The notes: generated by a model from the sequence alone, not told the origin. A stretch of DNA of 39,237 nt from an uncultured Clostridia bacterium (GCA_947628005.1 CANQYI010000008.1:1-39237), one strand, 5' to 3'. Counted from the first letter of the stretch, positions 1-8,947 are shown. Numbers and translations: made by a program.

Positions 1-817
1 CATTTAAATACATAGATAACCATTTATTTGCTTTACTTGATTGTAATATGAAAGCACTTCCAGAAGAATAGCCAGATGCTTCAACAGCATTAGTTAAAGA
101 AACTGCTCTAGAATATAGTCCGACAGTAAAACTTTTCCCTCCAGAAGGTTTAGGAATTTTACTTATTGGAATATACTCCGATGATATAAGATATATATTT
201 GTACCATCAGAATGGAATATTTTCCAATCGCTAATTTCATTTGCACTATAATTTACTTTTTTGCCATAATATTTAGATGGATTTTGATAAGCATCCATAG
301 CTGAGCCACTACCAGATGAAGATGGATTTTGTTCATCACTTTCTTCATTTGATTGTACCAACTTTTTAAGCTCATTTGTTAATGTATAATATTTATACCC
401 TGCAACTTCATAACCTTTTAAATAATAAACTCTTCTCGTTGTTTCTGATACAACATACACATCTAAATTATCGCCATCTTTTTTAGCACCTCTAGCGACA
501 TTTTCAACGCCCAAACTATATAAATCCAACTCTCTATATATACTTCCTGCAATATCGTCACCATCAAATTGACTTTTGCATTCAGGCTCTACATTAGAAA
601 AGCTGTGCTCAGCGCCAGTTGGCAATTTATTATTTTTAAAGTAATATTCATCTGATAGTTTCTGAATTGTATATATTTCTCTTGCGAATTCTCTTTTTTT
701 AGTAGAATTTTTTATTTTATCATAAGATATTACAATTGTTGATAACAGTGCTAGTGCAACTATTATAGTTACAGCAAGTATAACAAGTGATACTCCTCTT
801 TTATTCTTATTTATCAT
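1..817 (-). CDS. Prepilin-like surface protein, 3' end cut by the window edge
   Basis: Reading leftward from an ATG at 817, preceded by GGAGG, there are 272 codons without a stop and the gene runs off the window. The N-terminus is short and basic (MINKNKRG) followed by a hydrophobic stretch of about 20 residues beginning VSLVILAVTII. This is the layout of a type IV prepilin or pseudopilin leader: cleavage after Gly, then a membrane helix. The usual Glu at +5 of the mature protein is absent. A Gln/Ser/Gly-rich linker at about residues 155-170 divides the exported part into two regions. The leader resembles the GISLIVLVITII type that is frequent in gut Clostridia surface proteins. Pilus assembly genes are not in view, so it could be a pilin-like anchored surface protein rather than a fibre subunit. 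It is monocistronic from its own promoter, downstream of topB. Confidence 0.7.
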   Translation of the reverse strand, partial: MINKNKRGVSLVILAVTIIVALALLSTIVISYDKIKNSTKKREFAREIYTIQKLSDEYYFKNNKLPTGAEHSFSNVEPECKSQFDGDDIAGSIYRELDLYSLGVENVARGAKKDGDNLDVYVVSETTRRVYYLKGYEVAGYKYYTLTNELKKLVQSNEESDEQNPSSSGSGSAMDAYQNPSKYYGKKVNYSANEISDWKIFHSDGTNIYLISSEYIPISKIPKPSGGKSFTVGLYSRAVSLTNAVEASGYSSGSAFILQSSKANKWLSMYLN

Positions 818-847
818 TCGTTTTCCTCCAAACTAATTATATTTTAT

Positions 848-876
848 ATTTTATACTTTATATTATGCTTTGTCAA
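848..876 (-). promoter_or_regulatory. SigA-type promoter for the prepilin-like gene
   Basis: On the minus strand TTGACA (871-876) and TAAAAT (848-853) are separated by 17 bases, about 30 bases upstream of the ATG at 817. This is a near-consensus housekeeping promoter. Confidence 0.65.
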
Positions 877-886
877 TTATTTATAA

Positions 887-2827
887 CTACCATAGATAAT
901 TAGAGTTAACCATTTTCTTAAATTTTACTACTTTTGTGTTTATATAATTTTCTAATTTTTCCATGAATTGTTCTGCCTTTATATCTTTTTGTGCTACCAT
1001 TGTAAGCCCTTTCTCCCAACTTGCAGTTAATTCTGGATTTAACATATCAGGCATTGATTTTAATACAATATCATATATTTTTTCGCCTTTTAAAGTGGGT
1101 GTAAGTATTTGAGTTTTTAAATTTGTTGAAATATAGCCTATTTTTTCAAGTTTTTTTATTATTTCCGCTCTAGTAGCACTAGTTCCTATACCGCTACCTT
1201 TTATTTGCTCTCTTAATGATTCATCTTCTATCAACTTTCCTGCATTTTCCATAGCCAGTATCATAGATCCAGAAGAATATCTAGATGGTGGAGTTGTTTC
1301 TCCCTCTTTTATAAACATATCTTTTAAGCTTAATTTATCAGATTTTTTTAAATCACTAAATACACCTATTTGAGCGTCATCATCTTCATTTTCTTGTTTT
1401 GAATCATCTTTTAATACTACGCTATATCCTTTTTTGTTGCAAACTTTACCACTTGCAAAAAATTGCTCTGTTCCAATATTTACAGTTACTGATACTTTGC
1501 TATATTCAGCTGGTGGAAAAAATATAGCTATAAATCTTCTAACGATTGTATGATATACTTCTTTTTGCAATTTTTCTAAGTTAGAATAATTTTCAAATCC
1601 TTGACCAGTTGGAATAATTGCATAGTGATCTGTAATTTTTGAATCATCAACATATTTAGTCTTTTGTAAATTAGTACTATATTTTTCCTCAGACATTACT
1701 TTTAAATAGCTTTTTATCTTTGGATCTATATTAGATTTAAATAGCCCATTTAAATTTTTATTTATCTCCTTTGCGACTGCACTCGATAGTACTCTAGCAT
1801 CCGTTCTTGGATAAGTTACTAATTTTTTCTCATATAAATACTGTACTATTTGTAACGTTTGATCTGGATTTATTTTATATTTTTTTGTACATTCATTTTG
1901 TAATTCGGCTAAGTTAAATAATAAAGGTGGCTTTTCTTTACTATTTTTTTTGCTTATATCTTGTATATATATTTTGTCATTTGAAGTTTTTATTTCTTCA
2001 ATAAATTTCTTGGCATCTTCCTCTTTTTTAAAGCCATTCTCATTATATAATTTATATGATTCAAAATATTTTGAAGTATCAGTCACTTTAAAATCAGTAA
2101 TAAATTCTTCTCCATTTTCTTTTTTAAAGTTTGCTTGTATTCTATAAAAATTTACTTTTTTAAAATTTCTAATTTCTCTTTCTCTTCTAACTATCATTCC
2201 TAAAACGCAAGTCATGACTCTTCCAATTGATATTACTACCTTTTCTTCATTTAGTGCTTTTGCTAAACTTTTAGAATAAACTAAAGATAATATTCTAGAA
2301 AAATTTATTCCGATTAAATAATCTTCTTTTGCTCTAAGATAAGCAGCATCAGATAAGCTATTATATTCTTCTAAAGATTTTGCCTCTTTTATTCCATTTA
2401 ATATTGCTTCCTCTGTTTGAGAATCTATCCATACACGCTTTTTTTCTTTATTTGGAGACCCAGCCAAATTATCTACTAATCTATATATATATTCTCCTTC
2501 TCTTCCTGAGTCAGTGCATACATATATTGTATCTACATCCGGACGATTTAATATATTTGATACAATATTAAATTGTTTAGACACAGAATCTATTACCTCA
2601 TATTTATATTCTTTTGGAATAAATGGAAGTGTTTTCATATTCCAAAATTTAAGTTTTTCATCATATTTTTCTGGATAACTCATTGTAACTAAATGTCCCA
2701 CACACCAAGTAACAATATATTCATCTGATTCTATATAACCATCTTTACTTTGTGAGTTAACTTTTAATACTTTTGCAAATTCTCTTGCCACACTTGGCTT
2801 TTCTGCGATAATTACTTTTTTGCCCAT
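887..2827 (-). CDS. topB: DNA topoisomerase III
   Basis: Type IA topoisomerase that passes one strand through a transient break in another and decatenates DNA. The Toprim domain (about residues 1-130) opens with KKVIIAEKPSVA and carries TDSGREGE, the acidic motif form typical of topoisomerase III. The catalytic Tyr is in LVTYPRTDARV (about residue 339). SIGRVMT and the IKGSGIGTSATRAEII block near residue 540 are further family motifs. At 646 residues it ends soon after the core, without C-terminal zinc ribbons, a little shorter than typical TopB of about 700. The frame is open back to a GTG at 2833, but that GTG overlaps the GGAG ribosome site. The ATG at 2827 has correct spacing and is chosen. 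It has its own promoter. Confidence 0.95.
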   Translation of the reverse strand: MGKKVIIAEKPSVAREFAKVLKVNSQSKDGYIESDEYIVTWCVGHLVTMSYPEKYDEKLKFWNMKTLPFIPKEYKYEVIDSVSKQFNIVSNILNRPDVDTIYVCTDSGREGEYIYRLVDNLAGSPNKEKKRVWIDSQTEEAILNGIKEAKSLEEYNSLSDAAYLRAKEDYLIGINFSRILSLVYSKSLAKALNEEKVVISIGRVMTCVLGMIVRREREIRNFKKVNFYRIQANFKKENGEEFITDFKVTDTSKYFESYKLYNENGFKKEEDAKKFIEEIKTSNDKIYIQDISKKNSKEKPPLLFNLAELQNECTKKYKINPDQTLQIVQYLYEKKLVTYPRTDARVLSSAVAKEINKNLNGLFKSNIDPKIKSYLKVMSEEKYSTNLQKTKYVDDSKITDHYAIIPTGQGFENYSNLEKLQKEVYHTIVRRFIAIFFPPAEYSKVSVTVNIGTEQFFASGKVCNKKGYSVVLKDDSKQENEDDDAQIGVFSDLKKSDKLSLKDMFIKEGETTPPSRYSSGSMILAMENAGKLIEDESLREQIKGSGIGTSATRAEIIKKLEKIGYISTNLKTQILTPTLKGEKIYDIVLKSMPDMLNPELTASWEKGLTMVAQKDIKAEQFMEKLENYINTKVVKFKKMVNSNYLW

Positions 2828-2850
2828 TTTCACTCCTAATTTTTTAGTTT

Positions 2851-2879
2851 ATTATATAACAAATCGCCTAATTTTTCAA
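2851..2879 (-). promoter_or_regulatory. SigA-type promoter for topB
   Basis: TTGAAA (2874-2879) and TATAAT (2851-2856) on the minus strand are separated by exactly 17 bases. The -10 box lies about 24 bases before the topB ATG at 2827, which also disfavours the upstream GTG. Confidence 0.7.
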
Positions 2880-2887
2880 TTATATAC

Positions 2888-2914
2888 AAAAAAGAAATGA
2901 GTGTTTCTCATTTC
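2888..2914 (-). terminator. Rho-independent terminator of the htrA run
   Basis: GAAATGAG (2894-2901) pairs with CTCATTTC (2907-2914) over a five-base loop. On the minus strand it is followed by a run of Ts. It lies just after the htrA stop. Confidence 0.8.
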
Positions 2915-2924
2915 CTTTTTTATA

Positions 2925-4097
2925 TTATTTTGCATTTTGATCTGAATCAAGTTTTACCTTTACATCCATCTCTTTACCAGCTCTATTTATTTTTAAAGTT
3001 ACCTCATCACCTATTTTTTTAGTATTTTTTACTTCATTTAATTCTTCCATAGTTGTTATTGATTTTCCTTCTATACCAACTATTATATCGCCTCTTTGAA
3101 TTCCTGATGAAGCTGCTGGAGAATTATTTACAACTTGTGCTACGTATACACCTTTAACTAAATTGTTAATTCTTGCTGTCGTATCATCTATATTTAATCC
3201 ACTAATTCCTATATATGGTCTTACTATTTTACCATTTGATATTAATTCAGAAATTATTGGCATAGCATCATCTGTTGGAATAGCAAATCCTAATCCCTCT
3301 GTATCGCTAGAGCTAATTTTTACTGTATTTATTCCTATTACTTCACCTTTTGAGTTAACTAATGCTCCACCACTATTACCTGGATTTATAGCTGCATCAG
3401 TTTGTATTAATTTATATGTTCTACCATCAGTAGTAATTTTTCTATTTAAAGCTGATGTATAGCCTACTGTTACACTTCCAGCGAATTCTTGTCCTAGTGG
3501 GTTACCTATAGCTACTACTAGTTCTCCAACTTTTAACTCTGAAGATTTTCCAATATTTGCTTTTGTTAGGCCTGTTGCATCTATTTTTATTACTGCAAGG
3601 TCAGTAGTTTCATCTCCACCAACTATTGAAGCCTCATATTCTTTATCAGAATTTGCAAAAGTTACTGTTACTGTAGCTGTTGAATTATTTATTGCAGATT
3701 CAATAACATGATAATTAGTTATTATATAACCATCTTCTGTGTAAATTATACCTGAACCCTCTTCATCAGCTTCTTGAAGTGCACCAAATATTCCTGATGA
3801 TACATAATTTACTCTAACTCCAACTATTGCTGGACCTGCTGTTTCAGCAATAGCAACTACTGGATTTTCTACACTTGATATTTCATATTTTGTTACTGAT
3901 GAACCAGATATATCTGTTTTACTTTCTGGTGATTTTTCAATCTTATTTCCAAGTAATCCATAAGTAATAAGACCACCAATTATACTAGAAACAATCGCTA
4001 CAACAGCTATTGCCACTGTATTGTTACTTCTTGTTTCTTTATAATAAATCTTTTCTCCTTTTTTTTCTTCAGTTTTAATTTTTTCATTTTCATTCAT
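2925..4097 (-). CDS. htrA: Membrane-anchored trypsin-like serine protease with PDZ domain (HtrA/DegP family)
   Basis: Envelope protein-quality-control protease. A cytosolic charged segment (1-26) is followed by one membrane helix (about 27-50), so the protease faces outward as in Bacillus HtrA/HtrB. The catalytic triad is visible: His130 in TNYHVIE, Asp166 in TTDLAVIKI and Ser242 in NPGNSGGALV. A single PDZ domain follows (about 295-385) with the RPYIGISG entry and SPAASSGIQRGDIIVGI. At 390 residues it has the family's usual length. It is the last of a co-directional run (COG4100 gene, HI0933 gene, htrA) with gaps of 3 and 15 bases and a terminator immediately after it, so it is probably co-transcribed. 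Confidence 0.94.
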   Translation of the reverse strand: MNENEKIKTEEKKGEKIYYKETRSNNTVAIAVVAIVSSIIGGLITYGLLGNKIEKSPESKTDISGSSVTKYEISSVENPVVAIAETAGPAIVGVRVNYVSSGIFGALQEADEEGSGIIYTEDGYIITNYHVIESAINNSTATVTVTFANSDKEYEASIVGGDETTDLAVIKIDATGLTKANIGKSSELKVGELVVAIGNPLGQEFAGSVTVGYTSALNRKITTDGRTYKLIQTDAAINPGNSGGALVNSKGEVIGINTVKISSSDTEGLGFAIPTDDAMPIISELISNGKIVRPYIGISGLNIDDTTARINNLVKGVYVAQVVNNSPAASSGIQRGDIIVGIEGKSITTMEELNEVKNTKKIGDEVTLKINRAGKEMDVKVKLDSDQNAK

Positions 4098-4112
4098 ATA
4101 TAAACATCTCCT

Positions 4113-5351
4113 CTAATTACTTCCTGCTACAAAGCCTGTAGAGAAAGCTATTTGTAAATTATAACCACCAGTTAGGGCATCCAAATCTAGCAGTTCACCA
4201 CAAACATATAAATTTTTTATTAATTTTGATTCCATATTTTTAGGATTTATTTGCTTAACATCTACTCCACCACAAGTTATAATTCCCATATCTATATTCA
4301 TAAATCCATCTATTGGAATAACAAAGTTTTTAATAACTTTTACTAATTTTAATCTCTGTTCTTTAGTAATTTGATTAACCTTTACACTTTCATTTATACC
4401 CGATAACTTTATTACTTCTGGTATAATTTTTTGTGGTAATAAATCATTTAAACTATTTTTAAACTCTTTATTATTATATTTTTCAAAATCCTTTTGTATT
4501 CTTTTATCGAGCATATCTAAAGTTAAAGCTGGCTTCAAATCAATATTTGCAAAAACAGATTTATTCTTTATTTTTTCATTTATACCTTCTATTCTATTGA
4601 TTACGCTACTTGAAGTAAGTACAATTGGACCAGTTATGCCAAAATGTGAAAATAACATTTCTCCAAAATCTTTAAATAATGCTTTTTCATTATCATATAT
4701 AGTCAAGCATACATTTTTTAATGACAAGCCCTGTAAATTTTTACAAGCTAATGAATTAGACTTTAAAGGTACTAAGCCAGGTTTTATATCTATAATTTTA
4801 TGTCCCAAATCACTTAATAACTTATACCCATCTCCTGTACTACCTGTAGACTTATAACTTGTGCCTCCTGTAGCTATTATACATTTATCACATTTAATTA
4901 TTTTGTCTTTATCAGTTTTTACAGCTTCTAATTTATTAGATTTTACTATTAATTCAGTTACACTAGTATTATACAGTACATTGATGTTTAGATTATTTAT
5001 TTGTCTTTTCAATGCTTGAAGTACTTGTTTTGCATCATCACATACGGGAAATATTCTTCCACCTCGTTCAACTTTTGTGGGAATGCCAATTTCATTAAAA
5101 AACTTAACTGTATCTTTATTATCAAATTTTGAAAAAGCGCTATACAAAAATTGAAAATTTTTTACTACATTTTTTTTAAAATTATCGCTGTCCCCATCAA
5201 ATGTAATGTTACATCTGCCTTTTCCTGTAATTTTTAATTTTTTCCCTAGTTCACTATTTTTTTCAACTATAGTAACTTTATTATTGTTTCTAGCAGATGT
5301 AATTGCTGCAATCATTCCAGAGGCTCCACCTCCAATTACTACAACATTCAT
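4113..5351 (-). CDS. HI0933-family FAD-dependent oxidoreductase (BaiN/YhiN-like)
   Basis: Predicted cytosolic flavoprotein. The N-terminal dinucleotide-binding fold has GGGASGMIAA (residues 7-16) and the acidic end of strand two at VEKN. The family signature KKLKITGKGRCNIT follows near residue 40. The C-terminal FAD contact GELLDLDALTGGYNLQIAFSTG is also typical of HI0933/YhiN. At 412 residues the length is normal. The substrate is not known for most members. One branch (BaiN) reduces bile-acid intermediates in gut clostridia, but nothing here shows that this copy does so. It starts three bases after the stop of the COG4100 gene and is probably translationally coupled. Confidence 0.9.
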   Translation of the reverse strand: MNVVVIGGGASGMIAAITSARNNNKVTIVEKNSELGKKLKITGKGRCNITFDGDSDNFKKNVVKNFQFLYSAFSKFDNKDTVKFFNEIGIPTKVERGGRIFPVCDDAKQVLQALKRQINNLNINVLYNTSVTELIVKSNKLEAVKTDKDKIIKCDKCIIATGGTSYKSTGSTGDGYKLLSDLGHKIIDIKPGLVPLKSNSLACKNLQGLSLKNVCLTIYDNEKALFKDFGEMLFSHFGITGPIVLTSSSVINRIEGINEKIKNKSVFANIDLKPALTLDMLDKRIQKDFEKYNNKEFKNSLNDLLPQKIIPEVIKLSGINESVKVNQITKEQRLKLVKVIKNFVIPIDGFMNIDMGIITCGGVDVKQINPKNMESKLIKNLYVCGELLDLDALTGGYNLQIAFSTGFVAGSN

Positions 5352-5354
5352 CTA

Positions 5355-6620
5355 CTATTTCTCCTTTAATATTTCATTTATGGCAATAAGTATAGCGAGT
5401 TTTGCAGATTCATAAGTAATTCCACCTTGCATATATGCTACAAAAGGTTTTCTTATTGGGCTATCAGCTGAAAGTTCTATTGAAGCTCCTTCAACAAAAG
5501 TTCCTGCTGCCATTATTACTTTATCATCATAGCCAGGCATATCCCAAGCATATGGAACTACATGACTATCAACTGGGCTTGCTTTCTGTATTCCTCTTAT
5601 AAAATTTACTAAGTTATTTTCATCATTTAATTTTATAGCCTGAATTATATCTGAACGTTTTTCATAAGCTTTAGGGTATACTTCAAATCCTAATTCTTCC
5701 ATTATTGCTGCTGCAAATACAGCAGATTTAAGTGCATTTTTAACTATTGCAGGTGCCATGAAAAATCCTTGTAAAATATTTTTATTTTGACCTAAAGTTG
5801 CTCCACATTCTCCACCAATTCCTGGGCAAGTAAGTTTTTGAGCACAAAGTTCTATTAAATCTTTTTTACCTGCTATATAACCTCCAGTTTCACAAAGTGA
5901 GCCACCAGGATTTTTTATAAGGCTGCCACAAATTAAATCTGCACCAACAGACGTTGGCTCATTTTCCTCAACAAATTCACCATAGCAATTATCTACTAAA
6001 ACAATTATACTACTGTCTATTGATTTAATTAATTTTATGGCTTTTTCTATATCTTCAATATATAATGACTTTCTAAGTTCGTAACCTTTTGACCTCTGTA
6101 TATGCACAAGTTTTACTTTGTTATTTTTTAAATAATCTTCTACTTTATCTAAATCTATGTCACCATTTTCTTTTAAATTTATTTGATCATATTCCACACC
6201 ATAATTTTTTAGCGACAATGGATTTTCACTAATTCCAATAACTTCGCATAATGTATCATATGGCTTGCCAGTAATTGCAAGCATCTTATCACCAGGCATA
6301 AGACATGCCTCAAGTGCTGTTGCTATTGTATGTGTTCCATTAACAAATTGAATTCTTACTAATGCTGCTTCTGAATCAAATACATTTGCATAAATTTTTT
6401 CTATTGTTTCTCTTCCTGCATCAGAATAGCCATAGCCAGTACTTTTACCAAAATGTATTCCAGATACTTTTTCATCTCTAAAAGCTTTTAAGACTCTTCC
6501 CTGATTATGCATAGCAATCTTGTCAATATTGCTATATATAGCTTCTAGTTTTTTTTCAACATTTTCAGATAATTTTTCTAATTTATTAGATATATCAAAC
6601 ATTTGATATACACTATTCAT
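5355..6620 (-). CDS. COG4100 (methionine gamma-lyase/aluminium-resistance family) PLP enzyme
   Basis: Fold-type I PLP enzyme of the family named after an aluminium-resistance protein and annotated as a cystathionine beta-lyase-like or methionine gamma-lyase-like C-S lyase. The aldehyde-binding Lys is expected in GSLIKNPGG, and VLVDNCYGEF supplies the cofactor-binding Asp. RIQFVNGTHTIA and AAGTFVEGASIELSADSP are conserved blocks of this family. The true substrate is unproven. The frame is open to a GTG at 6635, but the GGTGA ribosome site and an extended -10 element at 6640-6648 favour the ATG at 6620, giving 421 residues. It is first in a run with the HI0933 gene and htrA. Confidence 0.9.
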   Translation of the reverse strand: MNSVYQMFDISNKLEKLSENVEKKLEAIYSNIDKIAMHNQGRVLKAFRDEKVSGIHFGKSTGYGYSDAGRETIEKIYANVFDSEAALVRIQFVNGTHTIATALEACLMPGDKMLAITGKPYDTLCEVIGISENPLSLKNYGVEYDQINLKENGDIDLDKVEDYLKNNKVKLVHIQRSKGYELRKSLYIEDIEKAIKLIKSIDSSIIVLVDNCYGEFVEENEPTSVGADLICGSLIKNPGGSLCETGGYIAGKKDLIELCAQKLTCPGIGGECGATLGQNKNILQGFFMAPAIVKNALKSAVFAAAIMEELGFEVYPKAYEKRSDIIQAIKLNDENNLVNFIRGIQKASPVDSHVVPYAWDMPGYDDKVIMAAGTFVEGASIELSADSPIRKPFVAYMQGGITYESAKLAILIAINEILKEK

Positions 6621-6639
6621 AATTTTTATCACCACTCGT

Positions 6640-6648
6640 ATTATAGCA
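6640..6648 (-). promoter_or_regulatory. Extended -10 promoter for the COG4100-HI0933-htrA run
   Basis: On the minus strand TGC-TATAAT forms an extended -10 element (TATAAT at 6640-6645). No good -35 box was seen, which is acceptable for extended -10 promoters. It lies about 20 bases before the chosen ATG. Confidence 0.5.
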
Positions 6649-6708
6649 TAATTTGCTAAAAAAATAAATAAAACTTATCAAAATACACCAAACTTTCACT
6701 GCATTATC

Positions 6709-6740
6709 AAAAAAAAGTACATTGAACAAATCAATGCACG
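6709..6740 (-). terminator. Terminator of the ireB-ruvX-DUF1292 operon
   Basis: GTACATTGA (6717-6725) pairs with TCAATGCAC (6731-6739) with one A-A mismatch, followed on the minus strand by a run of eight Ts. It follows the DUF1292 stop codon directly. Confidence 0.8.
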
Positions 6741-6747
6741 TTTTTTC

Positions 6748-7107
6748 TTATTCTTCTTCATTTCCTTCTTCTTGTTGTTTAACAAATTTATTGAATACTT
6801 CTTCTGCAACTTTTTCATCTGTTACAGTATCATAAACTTCTTCTATACCTTCTTGTTTAATTTCTAAAATTGTAACTTCAACGTCTTCGTTTTCAGATTC
6901 CTTTTCAGCTTCAGTTAATATTAAGTACTCTTTCCCATTATCTAATACTACTACGTCTAATATTTCAAATCTTACATCATTACCTTTATCATCAGTAAGT
7001 GTAATCACTGGTTCAAAATCATCAGGTAACTCCATATCATGTCCACAACCAGCACATGCAGAACAACTTCCTGCGCATCCTAAATTTTCTTCATTTTCTT
7101 CTTTCAT
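6748..7107 (-). CDS. DUF1292 family protein (YrzB-like) with a Cys-rich N-terminus
   Basis: Small acidic protein of unknown function that in many Firmicutes follows ruvX. Residues about 32-95 match the DUF1292 pattern: VITLTDDKGNDVRFEILDVV, then a DNGKEYLILTE strand and an EEVTILEI-type strand. The N-terminus has a cysteine cluster (C-x3-C-x2-C-x2-C-x2-C-G-H ordering in GCAGSCSACAGCGHDM) that could bind a metal. The C-terminus is Glu-rich. It is the last gene of the ireB-ruvX operon. A ruled-out alternative is a ferredoxin: the spacing lacks a conserved second cluster. Confidence 0.85.
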   Translation of the reverse strand: MKEENEENLGCAGSCSACAGCGHDMELPDDFEPVITLTDDKGNDVRFEILDVVVLDNGKEYLILTEAEKESENEDVEVTILEIKQEGIEEVYDTVTDEKVAEEVFNKFVKQQEEGNEEE

Positions 7108-7168
7108 CCTATTCCTCCTAAACCAATATTTTTGGTTACTATATAATATTTTTACCTAAATATAATCT

Positions 7169-7582
7169 TTAATGCAGACTATTTAGATATCCTTCTAAAA
7201 TATATGTAGCAGCAAGTTTATCTGCATATATATTTTTATTTTTTTGTGATATATTAAGTTCTTTCATAGTTTTATATGCTGATACAGTAGTAAGTCTCTC
7301 ATCCCACTTTATAACTTCAATTCCTAAATTTTCTATCTTTGGAATCAAACTATCTATTTTTTCAGCTTTTTGAGAAATGGTTCCATTCATATTTTTAGGA
7401 TACCCAATAACTACTTTCTTTACCTTATATAATTCAACTATTTTTTTTAAGCCCTCTATAAATTTTTTATCACTTTTATCTATCACTAGAGTGTCAAGCC
7501 CTTGTGCCGTTATACCCAGTGGATCGGAAATAGCGAGCCCTACTCTAACATCTCCATAATCTATAGCTAATATTCTATCCAT
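7169..7582 (-). CDS. ruvX: RuvX/YqgF family RNase H-fold nuclease
   Basis: Putative Holliday-junction resolvase fold, linked to processing of the 16S rRNA precursor in bacteria. RILAIDYGDVRVGLAISD (residues 3-20) carries the first catalytic Asp. VVIGYPKNMNGT and WDERLTTVSA carry the remaining conserved acidic residues. At 137 residues the length is normal. It starts eight bases after the ireB stop, the conserved Firmicutes order. Confidence 0.95.
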   Translation of the reverse strand: MDRILAIDYGDVRVGLAISDPLGITAQGLDTLVIDKSDKKFIEGLKKIVELYKVKKVVIGYPKNMNGTISQKAEKIDSLIPKIENLGIEVIKWDERLTTVSAYKTMKELNISQKNKNIYADKLAATYILEGYLNSLH

Positions 7583-7590
7583 AATATACC

Positions 7591-7836
7591 TTATAAATCT
7601 AAATATTTTTTAATCATTTCTTGTAGTAAATCGTCTCTTTCTATTTTACATATAAGAGCTCTTGCGTTCTGATGAGATGTAATGTATGTTGGATCTCCAG
7701 ACAATATATAACCTATTATCTGACTTACAGGTTCATATCCTTTATCTTTTAGTGCTAATACTACTTGATCCATAATTTCTTTTACTCTCTTAGATTCATC
7801 TTTTTGTGGGATAAAAACTGTTGTATTTTGATCCAT
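7591..7836 (-). CDS. ireB: IreB-family regulatory phosphoprotein (DUF965)
   Basis: The whole 81-residue chain matches the DUF965/IreB family, with KGYEPVSQIIGYILSGDPTYITSHQNAR as its core (residues 32-59). In Enterococcus faecalis IreB is phosphorylated on an N-terminal Thr by the PASTA kinase IreK and controls cephalosporin resistance. Here Thr5-Thr6 in DQNTTVF occupy the equivalent place, so phosphorylation is plausible but inferred. In many Firmicutes ireB follows alaS. Here the upstream neighbour is a GAF/GGDEF-like membrane protein, 21 bases away. Confidence 0.93.
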   Translation of the reverse strand: MDQNTTVFIPQKDESKRVKEIMDQVVLALKDKGYEPVSQIIGYILSGDPTYITSHQNARALICKIERDDLLQEMIKKYLDL

Positions 7837-7857
7837 AAAATCACTCCTTCTTTTATA

Positions 7858-8919
7858 TTATATTACTTTTATTGTATTTTTATCATTCATATTATCAAGA
7901 TAATTTACCATTTTATCAATTTCTTTTTCAATACTATTTTGTCTTAATATATTATGCATAAGTGTTTGAACTTCTGGTTTTATTTCTTCATTATTGTAAT
8001 ACTCTACTTCACTCTTAACTCTAGAAAGTACCCTTTCTAAAACTTGAGACATACTATCAACATTACTATTTTTAGATATAATCATGAGCCTTAATCCACT
8101 ATTTCTAACTAAAACTGAATCATCTGGAACTATTTCTTTTACTATACTTGCAACTTTTTGCAATACTTTATTTCCTATATCTCTATTATATCTAGTATTT
8201 ATTTCTGGAAGATTTTTAAGACATATAAGAGTTATTACATTATTTTCTGTATCATTCAAAATATGTCTTATATTTGAATATAAATACATATTATTATAAA
8301 ATCCTGTTTGTTTATCAGTGTTTTCAGCTAGTTCAATTGCGCTTTGATATTTAGTATTTTCAATAAATACGCCCATATTTGCTTTTATTTTTGATATTTC
8401 ACTTTTAGATATATCGTCAAAAGCATCATCTCTTGTATCTTCCATTATCCAAAATCCTAAATACACCTTATTATAATATATAGGTGAAAACATAGCAGAT
8501 TTTATTCTTCTTTCAATAGCAGTTCTATATGACAATGTTTTTTCTGGAGATGTAGTCATATACTTAGATATGTTCTTCATAGAATTAGCCTTAAAATCAT
8601 TCTCTTCGGCTAAATTTGCAATTACATCTACAAAAGTTGGTTCAGCATTTGTTGCCTTTGCCTCATAAACATTTCCATCAAAAAGTGATATTGTAGAATA
8701 CTTTGGCTTATAAGTTTCAATTATTATTTTATTAAGTTCATTTATTTTTTGCTCTGCAGAAATATTATCTCCCATTATATTGAACATATTCTGAGTTACT
8801 GAATTAACATTAATACTCTTAGATATTAACTTATAATAAGATAATTGTTTTTCTAATGAGAAATATAATACTCCCACTACTATTAAAGTTATAACTAATA
8901 TTATTACAATAAAAATCAT
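7858..8919 (-). CDS. Membrane protein with GAF-like and degenerate GGDEF domains
   Basis: Predicted signalling protein with one N-terminal membrane helix (residues 1-21). A GAF-like alpha/beta domain follows (about 45-190; SAMFSPIYYNKVYLGFWIMED resembles the end of a GAF fold). A GGDEF-like domain lies at about 198-310: DKQTGFYNNMYL parallels the D-x-L-T-G-L-Y-N-R start. At the expected GG(D/E)EF signature the sequence is RNSGLRLMI (272-280), so the metal and GTP residues are missing and cyclic-di-GMP synthesis is unlikely. It may be a receptor or scaffold. It sits between a TadZ-like ATPase gene (28 bases) and ireB (21 bases), suggesting co-transcription. Confidence 0.7.
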   Translation of the reverse strand: MIFIVIILVITLIVVGVLYFSLEKQLSYYKLISKSINVNSVTQNMFNIMGDNISAEQKINELNKIIIETYKPKYSTISLFDGNVYEAKATNAEPTFVDVIANLAEENDFKANSMKNISKYMTTSPEKTLSYRTAIERRIKSAMFSPIYYNKVYLGFWIMEDTRDDAFDDISKSEISKIKANMGVFIENTKYQSAIELAENTDKQTGFYNNMYLYSNIRHILNDTENNVITLICLKNLPEINTRYNRDIGNKVLQKVASIVKEIVPDDSVLVRNSGLRLMIISKNSNVDSMSQVLERVLSRVKSEVEYYNNEEIKPEVQTLMHNILRQNSIEKEIDKMVNYLDNMNDKNTIKVI

Positions 8920-8947
8920 ATTTAACCTCTCATATTTCTTTTGTATG

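Noticed and set aside
887-2833. GTG start six bases upstream for topB
   Set aside because: The GTG overlaps the ribosome site; the ATG at 2827 has proper spacing.
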